This document shows, piece after piece, positions 1 to 8,530 of a stretch of 64,000 bases of DNA; within the stretch, counting starts at the first letter, position 1, and each line of letters opens with the position of its first letter. This DNA comes from Pontibacter korlensis (GTDB lineage Bacteria; Bacteroidota; Bacteroidia; Cytophagales; Hymenobacteraceae): contig NZ_CP009621.1 of assembly GCF_000973725.1 (NCBI RefSeq), positions 3,837,001 to 3,901,000 of the forward strand, in the 5' to 3' direction. A program made the position numbers and the translations under genes. The notes beneath the pieces were generated by a model. It was given only the letters and a program-made list of their open reading frames with translations. It did no database searches and was not told the DNA's origin.

Positions 1-224
1 CTGAAATAGTTTACTCTTCCCTTTCCTATTTGCTTAACAATGGTCTCTACGTCTGCATCTGTACTGGCATCATCTACCACCTCAATTTGCCTTAGTTCTT
101 CAGGATGGCACTGGCTTAGCACGCTCTTTGATGTCCCTGGCAGGTATTTGGAGCAATTGTATGCCGGAATCATAACAGACCATCGAGGTACTTTCCCTCC
201 AGGAGCCTGGGTAGAATGGTAGGA
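1..224 (-). CDS. GT2 glycosyltransferase, N-terminal part (runs off left edge)
   Basis: Read on the minus strand, this frame gives the opening of a GT-A fold family 2 glycosyltransferase. It shows SVMIPAYNCSKYL (first strand and nucleotide-binding loop), then SVLSQC and IEVVDDASTD, the equivalent of the family VDDxSxD signature. The rest lies beyond base 1. No ATG is seen in frame before the Met of VMIP (171-173), and the frame is open upstream to a TGA at 282-284. So the gene either starts at that internal Met, uses a non-ATG start, or has a frameshift at its 5' end. Its neighbour at 3441-4480 is a decayed relative, which makes decay possible here too. Family call is firm; intactness is unknown. 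Confidence 0.7.
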
Positions 225-408
225 GGTGAAGAAGTATAAAAGCCATGTAAACTTTAACTTTTGATGGAGCCTTAAAGCACTTCAAGCTTTAAATGTAGGT
301 AATATGTATAATTAAATTAATACTAGCTGAAGTACAGGCTTATAAGGGCTTCTGGTGAATTCTGGCTTAAATAAACACAGTATTATCTTAGATAAAACAT
401 GATGTAGA

Positions 409-461
409 AATAAAATGCTCAGGGAGCGAGCATGAAGTGCTGTCCCTGTGCATTTTATTGT
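409..461 (-). terminator. imperfect terminator-like hairpin
   Basis: The arm AATAAAATGC/CAGGGA pairs with TCCCTG/GCATTTTATT around a roughly 17-base loop. It lies about 60 bases beyond the stop codon of the minus-strand gene at 520-3018, where an intrinsic terminator would be expected. The outer A/T pairs resemble the other terminators of this window. Confidence 0.5.
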
Positions 462-519
462 AAAACATACAATACCCTAATTTGCTAGTTGCGGATTGTA
501 TGCATTGTAAAGTATAAGC

Positions 520-3018
520 CTATTTGTTTAGCATCAGCCTTACTGTTTTAGTTTTGTAAGGAGTTATAAGTCTTACCAAATACAGTCCTTTCGGAAGTGC
601 TGAACCATCAATTTCCACTTTATTTACCCCCCCAGCTACCCCTATACCTTGCTTCTCAGCACTCACTTGATTGCCCTCTACATCGTACAGGACGAGAGCG
701 TATTCATCGCCCTCATCAAGAGTAAAGTTTATAGTTGCCTTATACTGGAATGGGTTGGGGTAGGCTATGAGTTCTTCTTCTGCTGCTTTGGTCGCTGCAA
801 CTATATTGCTTGTTGAGGTCGCAGAAATCTCATCAGATGCCAGTACAGAGTATGCCTGATTACTTGACGAAGCAAAGATGACAATATCAGAGCTGTAGTT
901 GTCCTTCATACTTGTGGCGTAATCACAGGTTTCGTTTATCAAAGGTAGTTCTGCTCCGAAAGAAATGTTGGATGTATGTGACTCTTTATAAAAGATACCC
1001 GCAGCTCCACGTGCGGCATACACAATCTTCACTTTGCCTAATGCCTCATTCAAGATTACTATTGGCCTGTTTCCATCGTCAGAAACTCCGTACAAACTGT
1101 CCCAGCTACCTGAAGGGCGGCGTACCAGCATGGCTATCTCAGGGTTTTCGTCTCTGTAGCCTGTTTTTACAGCACAGTATAACGTGCCATCGCTGGCGAT
1201 AGCCATATTCAGGTGGTCGTCTGCCATTCCATCACCACTTTCAATAGCAGAATGACCGGCAGGTACCTCATCCGCAGACCATGATGCGGGGTCTGTGGTA
1301 TCGTTGTGTGTTTTAAAACCAAACCTCTTCGTATTCTGGTTAGACCAAAGTATACCTGTCTTCTTTAGAGCTGGCATATAGATTACTGCACTTATGTCAT
1401 CGCTCGTGATGCCAGAGAAGATAGTAACAGGGGCGCTCCAGCTAGTATATGGTGCATCACTCCATCTGGCATACACGTTATTGTTACCGTTGGACACCAG
1501 CCACATTCTTCCGTTTCCATCTACATCAATGGTGGCTGTTTTTACCCCCAGGTCGAGCTGCACTGTTGTTTTAGCGCTTCTTTGTGACCAGGTTTTATAA
1601 GATGCTGAGGCGGCGTCATACTCAACCGATACAAGCTCTGATGCGAGGGACTCACCTCTGTATAGGAAGATATGGACCACGTTATCGACCACTTTACAGT
1701 CAGCTTTTGTGTACGCGCTTGTCGTAATTGTGGAGACTTTGGTCCATGTGGTACCATCAAGACGCCAGATGTGTGTACCTGTACCGGTTTCAGGTAAAAC
1801 AGCCCACCATTTCCCTTGATAAGTCCAAACTTTAGACTGTGGCTGATCACCTAAATTGATATGTACAGGTACAGTGCCAAGCTTAGTTACAGAAACAAAA
1901 CCTTCGGTTCCGCTGCTTGGCTGTATCGTATAAGTCTCACCTGAAGTATAACCTGATGCTACGGCATTGCCTGCTGCATCCTGAATGCCTGTTCCGCTAT
2001 TTTTTAAATCTAGGCGTAGTGTCCCGTTGCCCTCAATGCTGTTTACAGTAACATCGAAGGTAGTGCCACCTGTACCCGAAGCAGCTACAGATGCTATGGT
2101 GGCTGAGAGGGTGCCTGATGTAACTGTAGTCATGAAGTCATCTTTGTCTACACCACTAACACTTTCAGAGAATGTAGCTCTATAAACTACCGAAGTAGCA
2201 CTTGTTGTGCTGGTTGTAGGAGACTGACGCTTTATACTTACTACAGTAGGGGGCGTCTGGTCTGTCGGATTTTGAGTGAAGTTAGCGGTGATGCTCTTGT
2301 CGGCGTTCATGGTCACCGAGAGCGGGTTTGTGCTGCCCGAGGCGTCTCCGGACCAGCCGGAGAACTGGTAGCCCGACTGCGGGGTGGCCGTGAGGGTGAC
2401 GGTGCTGCCGCTGGCGTAGGAGGCCTGGTCGGGGCTCTTGGCCACCGATCCGCCCGAGGTGGCGCTTACGGCCAGGGTGAAGCTCTGCTCAGGGGGCGTG
2501 GTGCCCTGCTCGGTGACGGTGAAGGTGACGGTCAGGGGCGTGCCGGCCGTGCCGCTGCCCTTGGCCCCGGAGTACGGGGTGGCCTTGAGCGTGTAGGTGC
2601 CTGTTGCCGGCGGGTTCCAGTTGCCGTAGTAGTAGTTGCCGCTGCCGTTGTCGCCGTGCAGGGCGTAGGGGGCCGCGTTGTCGGTGTAGGTCTTGCTCTG
2701 CGTCCCGCTCAGCTCGAACTTCACGCTGCCCACCGTGGCCGGCGAGGTATTGGCTCGGACGTTGAGCTTGGTGTGGGGCAGGTCCGCCAAACTTATGACT
2801 TCCCCGTCTGCGATCGTACGGATGTCCAGTTCGGTGTGGGAGTCAACTAGGGTAAAGCTAGTGACTTGTTGACCCTCTGTCTGGGTGGAGAAAAGACCAC
2901 TAGTATTTGAATTTTCCCAAGCATTCTCAAAGGGTGCATAAATCTCTCTTGCTACTACATCAGCAAAGGAGATTATACATACAATGAGGGTCAGCATAAT
3001 TGTAAACTTGTTTTTCAT
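520..3018 (-). CDS. secreted multidomain T9SS cargo protein
   Basis: 832 residues with a signal peptide (about 1-23). In order: a beta-rich module (about 51-169) with the core DNAAPYALHGDNGSGNYYYG; an InlB-type B-repeat-like domain (about 180-250, GSTVTLTATPQSGYQFSGWSG); a bacterial Ig-like domain with FSESVSGVDKDDF (about 256-365); a long region with repeated W-rich blades that looks like a beta-propeller or sialidase-like fold (about 375-740); and a C-terminal type IX sorting domain (about 750-832) with AYPNPF, GNQV and LPKGLYLVRL. It is therefore probably exported and held at or released from the surface. The first module is shared with the lipoprotein at 5305-7020. The DNA of residues about 55-250 is clearly more GC-rich than the rest. 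No catalytic residues can be named; carbohydrate binding or turnover is inference from context. Confidence 0.85.
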   Translation of the reverse strand: MKNKFTIMLTLIVCIISFADVVAREIYAPFENAWENSNTSGLFSTQTEGQQVTSFTLVDSHTELDIRTIADGEVISLADLPHTKLNVRANTSPATVGSVKFELSGTQSKTYTDNAAPYALHGDNGSGNYYYGNWNPPATGTYTLKATPYSGAKGSGTAGTPLTVTFTVTEQGTTPPEQSFTLAVSATSGGSVAKSPDQASYASGSTVTLTATPQSGYQFSGWSGDASGSTNPLSVTMNADKSITANFTQNPTDQTPPTVVSIKRQSPTTSTTSATSVVYRATFSESVSGVDKDDFMTTVTSGTLSATIASVAASGTGGTTFDVTVNSIEGNGTLRLDLKNSGTGIQDAAGNAVASGYTSGETYTIQPSSGTEGFVSVTKLGTVPVHINLGDQPQSKVWTYQGKWWAVLPETGTGTHIWRLDGTTWTKVSTITTSAYTKADCKVVDNVVHIFLYRGESLASELVSVEYDAASASYKTWSQRSAKTTVQLDLGVKTATIDVDGNGRMWLVSNGNNNVYARWSDAPYTSWSAPVTIFSGITSDDISAVIYMPALKKTGILWSNQNTKRFGFKTHNDTTDPASWSADEVPAGHSAIESGDGMADDHLNMAIASDGTLYCAVKTGYRDENPEIAMLVRRPSGSWDSLYGVSDDGNRPIVILNEALGKVKIVYAARGAAGIFYKESHTSNISFGAELPLINETCDYATSMKDNYSSDIVIFASSSNQAYSVLASDEISATSTSNIVAATKAAEEELIAYPNPFQYKATINFTLDEGDEYALVLYDVEGNQVSAEKQGIGVAGGVNKVEIDGSALPKGLYLVRLITPYKTKTVRLMLNK

Positions 3019-3440
3019 GAATAACAGTTTTCTTGAGTTAAAACATTCTTTTATTGTACTATGATTGTTATGATTAATAGCAGTGCAAGTAGACTTTAGG
3101 TAGGTAAAATAGCTTTGGAATAGCTATACGTAAAACTTAACATAAGTATAACATTATGTGATCGTTTTGTATTAAATATATTCGAGATTAAATGCTTTAC
3201 TTAAAAAGTACTATCAAAATGAATCATATGACTTCTTATTGTTAGTGAAGTGATGATGGTGATTTATGATTCTAAAAGCTTGATAAATAATATTTTGCAT
3301 AATTTTAGGGTCTTTGCTGAGAATAAGAGCTGTAGTAGCATCAACCTTTTTTATGAGAGGAGAGGTGTAGAGCAAAATAACTGATAATGTATTCTATATT
3401 ATACTTTGCTGCTGTCTGTATAGCTTGATGGTTGTGATTA
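3019..3440. other. AT-rich intergenic region
   Basis: About 420 bases between the decayed glycosyltransferase and the start of the secreted T9SS protein, both on the minus strand. It must carry the promoter of the T9SS gene, but I could not recognise a convincing -7/-33 pair. No coding sequence or strong hairpin was seen. Confidence 0.4.
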
Positions 3441-4480
3441 TTATTTAGTATTCTTAAGAATACATTCTAAAATAAAGTCCAAAGCGCTGGTGCATAAAAC
3501 TATACTGCTTACTTTACCTTCTGCCATCCATGGTACGAAATTGTGGCGGAAGCATTCTAGTAAAGCTAATAGGAACTGTACAGTCGTTCCCGGTATAGTA
3601 CCGGATATTACGTAGAACCTGTTCCTGCTGGGCAAATTCGTACTCACTCTTCTTCAAGACCTGGCGTAGACTTTGGTTAGTAACGCGATGGTCCAGTAGC
3701 ACTTCATTCCTATTATGAAGAAGGTATTTTCGGGTGAGTTGCCAGAACAGTTCCATATCTTCGGAGTAAAGAGCGGTATACATGCCAACATCTTCCACTG
3801 CTTGCTTCCTGTACATTACGGTGGGGTGGTATACCCAATAGGTAAATATTAGGTTGTAGTATAAATGTTCGCTCTGGAACTTGTCTATTCTTATTTCTTG
3901 GCCATCCTCTGTAATTACCCTTACAAGTGATGATACCATCATGCACTGCGGGTGCTCAAGAAGATAGTTGATTTGCGCTTCCAGCCGGTAAGTCTTTGGA
4001 TAGCGGTAAGGTACAAGAGCTAATTTTAGGAGTTGGCAGGTTATATCATTCTCCATGTTCTCTCGCTCCAAGTATGTCTCTAGCCTTTCCAGGAAAAACT
4101 TTCTTACTAGGTGGTAATGGCCATCAACTCGCACTTGTACAACTATCGATCCCGTCCGCAGTCTGTACTTGTCCTGATGTAGAAAGGAGATGGTAAACTT
4201 GCTCTTTTAAATACATCTTATGTAGTAGAGCCTGATCTTTATAAAGCTGTAGTTCTTTTCTAAAGCTTTCCTCAAAGCCGCCCACTTTCACTAACACTTT
4301 CTTTGTGAACTTTAGTCCGGAGGGGCATGGCGCAGCACCTGATCCCAGCGGGTAGAGGTGGGGCAGTAACTCTGTCGGCAGGTAGAGCCTGTCTTGCGGT
4401 GCTCCTATAGGCATAAGTTTATCTTGCTTCTGTGTGTCGCTCCTCCAGCGGTACCCATATAATGAGGCTTCAGCATCCAC
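3441..4480 (-). pseudogene. fused and frameshifted remnant of two GT2 glycosyltransferases
   Basis: Reading down the minus strand, the first piece (4480 to about 4124) is the middle of a GT2: DRLYLPTELLPHLYPLGSG, then LVKVGGFEESFRKELQLYKDQ. It has no N-terminal half. Near 4190-4130 the homologous reading alternates between two frames (KEQVY, then DKYRLR in another frame, then DSCTS, then VRVDGHYHLVRKFF), so indels are present. After NMEND (about 4040) the sequence jumps without a new start into the middle of a second GT2 (YRLEAQINYLLEHPQC, YWVYHPTVMYRKQAVEDVG, LYSEDMELFWQLTRKY). Near 3575 the frame shifts again to ECFRHNFVPWMAEGKVSS, ending at 3441. The whole is a deletion fusion with at least three frame breaks and is very unlikely to make a working enzyme. 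Confidence 0.8.
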
Positions 4481-5304
4481 AGCTATAGCTGGATGCTGCT
4501 GGAATATATATAGTGCTTAAAACTGATGCTAAAGATTTGTTATAAAGTTGTAAGTAGATCGAATTTGCAAAGTAAATACTTGCAGTTTGCTTCCGCTAGC
4601 CTTGCATTAGGTTTTAAGTTGTTGATTTACAGATATTAGAATATTTGTGATATTTCTGGCCACTCAAATTTGTGATTTGAGCTGCCCCTAAATTGTAATT
4701 CTTTATATTCCTAGCTGTCAATTTAATATAGGACAATTGTTGCCCATTATTAAAAAGTACAGTTACGGCTTTACTTCTTTTCATGAATATAGGAGAGGTG
4801 TCTTAATCTTAATAAATTGTGTTTGATTCCAAGCTCCAGTCAATTGCCATGTAGGCTGGGTCCTTGGAGTAGCTTCAAAATGTTCTAATAATAAAACAAG
4901 ATTTAATTTAGTGAATATATGACTTTTTTGGTTCCACAACTTGTGGAATATGTTGTATTTATAAGAAGATGTGGCTATTTATAAAGATTCTTAGGGGGAA
5001 ATTGGTAAATGGTTTTCAAATCTGAAATAGGCTCCTTTATCTTTGTCACAGTCAAATGAACGAAATATGCAAATAGTCTCTAGGTTTAAGACTTTGCTTT
5101 TTAGTTATGGATCATGTTGAATTTTAGAATATTGTATTGCTTATGAAGAAAATTTTAGGCCAATCTTAATATAGTAAAAAGCATATTTTAAAATCGTTTT
5201 AATCATAATAGAAAAACAGTTATATAAGCTGCTATAACAAATTATCAACTTTATTAAATTTTATAACAGCTCAAATATCATTTTCACCTTTTAGCCAAAG
5301 AAAA
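4481..5304. other. long AT-rich non-coding region upstream of the lyase lipoprotein
   Basis: About 820 bases with no believable reading frame on either strand. The last 400 bases are especially AT-rich and lead to the plus-strand gene at 5305. A promoter for that gene must lie here, but no consensus was clear. A long leader or a small RNA is possible; nothing in the sequence proves it. Confidence 0.4.
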
Positions 5305-7020
5305 ATGAATTCAAGATTGAAGTATTTCCTTATGCCCCTACTTGTAGGTGCAGTGACCTACTCTTGCGAACAAAAAGACCTAGAAGAAGCAAATCCTAAC
5401 GGCGAGCTAAGCGCAGAGAATACAAGTAACGCCACATCTGCGAACCTGATGTTCAACGAGACATTCGAGGGCAGCTCGGTCTTTGACGGCGCCAGGCTGC
5501 AGTCGGGCGCCAGCCACGCCTTCCAGGTGGTGGGCACGCCAGTGTTCTCGGGCTCCAAGTCGGGACGCTTCGAGCTGCGCGACTCCGACCCGGAGGCCAG
5601 CAACGGCACCCGCGCCGAGTACTTGTTCCCTGAGAACTCGGTGGGCAAGGAGCGCTGGTACTCCTTCCGGGCCTACTACCCGTCGAGCGGCTACAAGACC
5701 GACAGCAACAACGACATCCTCAACCAGTGGCACCAGGGCTCGGGCACGGGCAGCCCGTCCTCAACCTTCCGCGTGCGCAACGACCGCTTCCTGATGCGCA
5801 TCGGCAACACGACCGAGAGCCGCAAGGAGTACGACCTGGGCGTGCAGGCCAAGGACACCTGGCACGAGTTTGTTTTCCATTTCGTCCACTCTAATGGCTC
5901 GGACGGCCTGGTGGAGGTGTGGCACAACGGTGAGAAGGTGCTCACGGTGAAGGGCGGCAACATGTACGACGCGCCGCTTCCGCGCTGGAAGGTGGGCATC
6001 TACAAGGACGACTGGAACGGCAGCGAGACCACCGACTCCAAGCAGCGTGTCTTCTTCCTGGACGACGTGCGCATGGGCAACGAGAAGGCAACCTTGGCCG
6101 ACATGTCCTCTGCACCGGTGTCAGCTCCACAGCCATCTGAACCAGCAGCACCATCAGAGCCAGCTCCGTCTGAGCCTACTGCACCAGAGGCTGACCTTAC
6201 ATTGCCTGCACCTGGAACAGATCTGCTTTCTGGCGATATCACAGGCTTCACGCTGATTGATTCAGAGAGAGAGAAGGGCGTGCTGTCGCTGACAAACGGC
6301 ACTACTCTTAGCCTGAGCTCTCTGGAGAACACTAAGCTGAACATCCAGGCTAATACTGCCTCGTCATTTTCGGGCAGCGTGAAGTTTGAGTTGAGTGGCG
6401 CGCAGAGCAAGTCTTACACTGACAACGCGGCTCCTTACGCCCTGCACGGCGACAACGGCAGCGGCAACTTCTACTACGGCAACTGGAACCCGCCGGCAAC
6501 AGGCACCTACACGCTCAAGGCCACGCCATACTCGGCAGACGGAAAGGCCGGAACGCCTGTAAGCATTACCTTTAACATTACTGCGTCTGGTAACTCAGAG
6601 GTGAGTAGCTCAACAGAGCCTGTAACTTCTGAGCCAGTGGCCTCAGCTCCTAGTGCAAGTGCTGGCGATATCACAGGCTTCACGCTGATTGATTCAGAGA
6701 GAGAGAAGGGCGTGCTGTCGCTGACAAACGGCACTACTCTTAGCCTGAGCTCTCTGGAGTACACTAAGCTGAACATCCAGGCTAATACTGCCTCGTCATT
6801 TTCGGGCAGCGTGAAGTTTGAGTTGAGTGGCGCGCAGAGCAAGTCTTACACTGACAACGCGGCTCCTTACGCCCTGCACGGCGACAACGGCAGCGGCAAC
6901 TTCTACTACGGCAACTGGAACCCGCCGGCAACAGGCACCTACACGCTCAAGGCCACGCCATACTCGGCAGACGGAAAGGCCGGAACGCCTGTAAGCATTA
7001 CTTTTAATATTACTAAGTAA
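5305..7020 (+). CDS. polysaccharide lyase-like lipoprotein with two C-terminal beta modules
   Basis: 571 residues. A lipoprotein signal ends at VTYSC (Cys21), so the protein is probably anchored to the outer membrane. Residues about 48-268 resemble the heparin-lyase-I-like polysaccharide lyase family (jelly-roll fold): RWYSFRAYYPSSG, ILNQWHQGSG (the QWH motif typical of this fold), DTWHEFVFHFVHS, GLVEVWHNGEKV and WKVGIYKDDW. A Pro/Ser/Glu/Ala linker (about 269-309) follows, then two nearly identical modules of about 117 residues (310-426 and 454-570) with the core DNAAPYALHGDNGSGNFYYG. The substrate is unknown; the locus suggests a uronate-containing polymer. The lyase DNA is GC-rich and duplicated at 7348-8037. 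Family call is good; beta-elimination activity is inferred from the fold. Confidence 0.8.
   Translation: MNSRLKYFLMPLLVGAVTYSCEQKDLEEANPNGELSAENTSNATSANLMFNETFEGSSVFDGARLQSGASHAFQVVGTPVFSGSKSGRFELRDSDPEASNGTRAEYLFPENSVGKERWYSFRAYYPSSGYKTDSNNDILNQWHQGSGTGSPSSTFRVRNDRFLMRIGNTTESRKEYDLGVQAKDTWHEFVFHFVHSNGSDGLVEVWHNGEKVLTVKGGNMYDAPLPRWKVGIYKDDWNGSETTDSKQRVFFLDDVRMGNEKATLADMSSAPVSAPQPSEPAAPSEPAPSEPTAPEADLTLPAPGTDLLSGDITGFTLIDSEREKGVLSLTNGTTLSLSSLENTKLNIQANTASSFSGSVKFELSGAQSKSYTDNAAPYALHGDNGSGNFYYGNWNPPATGTYTLKATPYSADGKAGTPVSITFNITASGNSEVSSSTEPVTSEPVASAPSASAGDITGFTLIDSEREKGVLSLTNGTTLSLSSLEYTKLNIQANTASSFSGSVKFELSGAQSKSYTDNAAPYALHGDNGSGNFYYGNWNPPATGTYTLKATPYSADGKAGTPVSITFNITK
5431..6120 (+). repeat. 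lyase-domain duplication, copy 1
   Basis: 690 bases that match 7348-8037 at a fixed offset of 1917. Comparing the copies by eye I find seven base differences, five of them silent (the others are Ser/Phe near the start and Pro/Leu at the end). The match begins and ends abruptly inside both genes. Confidence 0.95.
6232..6582 (+). repeat. tandem beta-module, copy 1
   Basis: 351 bases repeated at 6664-7014 (offset 432) with three differences by eye (an Asn/Tyr codon and two silent changes near the end). It encodes the module that starts GDITGFTLIDSE and has the DNAAPYALHGDNG core. Confidence 0.95.
6664..7014 (+). repeat. tandem beta-module, copy 2
   Basis: Second copy of the 351-base module, ending one codon before the stop of the lipoprotein gene. 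An 81-base spacer coding for a Ser/Glu/Pro-rich linker separates it from copy 1. Confidence 0.95.
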
Positions 7021-7079
7021 TAGTTTGAATCTTAAAGAAGTGTAGTGACATTTGTTTTAATATAATATCCATATTTTTG

Positions 7080-7110
7080 AAAAAAGCAGCTAATCTTTAG
7101 CTGCTTTTTT
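7080..7110 (+). terminator. intrinsic terminator after the lyase lipoprotein
   Basis: Perfect 14-base-pair stem AAAAAAGCAGCTAA / TTAGCTGCTTTTTT with a three-base loop, followed by a T-run. It lies 60 bases after the stop at 7020. Confidence 0.9.
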
Positions 7111-7233
7111 TGTGCCTTATAAGTAGGTGGCTTCCTTTAAATAAAATGTTGGAATAATTAAACTTTGTTATGGGAGCACCGTAGTTGTTCTAGTGTTAGG
7201 ATTTTAAGTTATTAGATATAAGACTATAAAGCT

Positions 7234-8076
7234 TTGTCAAACCTAGGTAAGGGAGTACTGCTGACAGCATTGCCTATCTTATTCACTCAAGTAGAAACAA
7301 AAAAGTTAGGCTATCATGATAGGTCTAGTGTGGCAGTAGAAGACTCAGCCACATTTGCGAACCTGATGTTCAACGAGACGTTCGAGGGCAGCTCGGTCTT
7401 TGACGGCGCCAGGCTGCAGTCGGGCGCTAGCCACGCCTTCCAGGTGGTGGGCACGCCAGTGTTCTCGGGCTCCAAGTCGGGACGCTTCGAGCTGCGCGAC
7501 TCCGACCCGGAGGCCAGCAACGGCACCCGCGCCGAGTACTTGTTCCCTGAGAACTCGGTGGGCAAGGAGCGCTGGTACTCCTTCCGGGCCTACTACCCGT
7601 CGAGCGGCTACAAGACCGACAGCAACAACGACATCCTCAACCAGTGGCACCAGGGCTCGGGCACGGGCAGCCCGTCCTCAACCTTCCGCGTGCGCAACGA
7701 CCGCTTCCTGATGCGCATCGGCAACACGACCGAGAGCCGCAAGGAGTACGACCTGGGCGTGCAGGCCAAGGACACCTGGCACGAGTTTGTTTTCCATTTC
7801 GTCCACTCCAACGGCTCGGACGGCCTGGTGGAGGTGTGGCACAACGGTGAGAAGGTGCTCACGGTGAAGGGCGGCAACATGTACGACGCGCCGCTTCCGC
7901 GCTGGAAGGTGGGCATCTACAAGGACGACTGGAACGGCAGCGAGACCACTGACTCCAAGCAGCGTGTCTTCTTCCTGGACGACGTGCGCATGGGCAACGA
8001 GAAGGCAACCTTGGCCGACATGTCCTCTGCACTGGTGAAGAGCGAAGAGTTAGTTGAAGATAAAGAAATCAAGTAG
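7234..8076 (+). CDS. second polysaccharide lyase-like protein, lyase domain only
   Basis: About 280 residues if read from TTG at 7234; no in-frame ATG exists between the upstream stop (TAA, 7219-7221) and the lyase domain. Residues about 43-266 are the same lyase domain as in the gene at 5305, with the QWH motif kept. A short hydrophobic stretch (GVLLTALPILF) is a poor signal peptide without a lipobox Cys. The C-terminal linker and modules are missing; the frame ends with an acidic KSEELVEDKEIK tail. It looks like a domain duplication placed behind a different N-terminus. The start and export route are doubtful, so it may be a poorly expressed copy. Confidence 0.6.
   Translation: MSNLGKGVLLTALPILFTQVETKKLGYHDRSSVAVEDSATFANLMFNETFEGSSVFDGARLQSGASHAFQVVGTPVFSGSKSGRFELRDSDPEASNGTRAEYLFPENSVGKERWYSFRAYYPSSGYKTDSNNDILNQWHQGSGTGSPSSTFRVRNDRFLMRIGNTTESRKEYDLGVQAKDTWHEFVFHFVHSNGSDGLVEVWHNGEKVLTVKGGNMYDAPLPRWKVGIYKDDWNGSETTDSKQRVFFLDDVRMGNEKATLADMSSALVKSEELVEDKEIK
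7348..8037 (+). repeat. lyase-domain duplication, copy 2
   Basis: Partner of 5431-6120: 690 bases, seven differences. The flanking sequences of the two copies are unrelated and AT-rich. Confidence 0.95.
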
Positions 8077-8530
8077 GCTTATTCCACTCAACCTGTTGTA
8101 GGTTCCATCATCAAAGTAATCCTGCAATTGCTCTATTTAATTTTTTTTTCCTTTCTACATACTGATGCAGTTCCTTATAGGAACATCCTTTGCTGTAATT
8201 AGCGGCATCAAAAGAGCTTCTTTCTAATAGAAGCAATCACAATTCCTATGCATGATACTAAAGAATGTATACTTGAGGAATTTTATTGGTATACCTTTTA
8301 TAGGTTATAATATTCAAATAAATAATAAAAAAATATTTAGTAAGAAGGGTAACTTGTAGACTTAATTAAAGTAATATATAAGACTCAAATATTGTTATGA
8401 GGTCATTTCTCTAAGTTCAGGTGGCTCGCATTTACCGAATAGTTTTTTAGTTGTGTACTATTTTGCAGTTTAATTAAAAATATCCAAGTGTAGTATTGGT
8501 TACATGTAGTAGATTATAGGAAATTGACTG
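8077..8530. other. AT-rich intergenic region
   Basis: About 450 bases between the lyase copy and the deacetylase gene. No convincing terminator, promoter consensus or coding frame was found. Several A/T tracts are present (for example near 8320-8340). Confidence 0.4.

Noticed and set aside
2600..2720. Tandem short repeats in GC-rich DNA as a CRISPR-like array
   Set aside because: The repetition comes from codons of the YYYGNW and similar motifs; there are no regular repeats with spacers.
2272..2850. Long plus-strand open frame (192 codons) opposite the T9SS protein gene
   Set aside because: It exists because the GC-rich antisense strand lacks stop codons; the protein is Gly/Arg/Val-rich low-complexity and the opposite strand has clear domains.
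5407..5733. Antisense open frames across the lyase domain (also at 7345-7650)
   Set aside because: Same GC-rich shadow effect; present in both copies only because the DNA is duplicated.
6121..6231. Pro/Ser/Glu-rich linker as a phase-variable repeat tract
   Set aside because: The residue pattern repeats but the DNA does not form a clean repeat that would slip.
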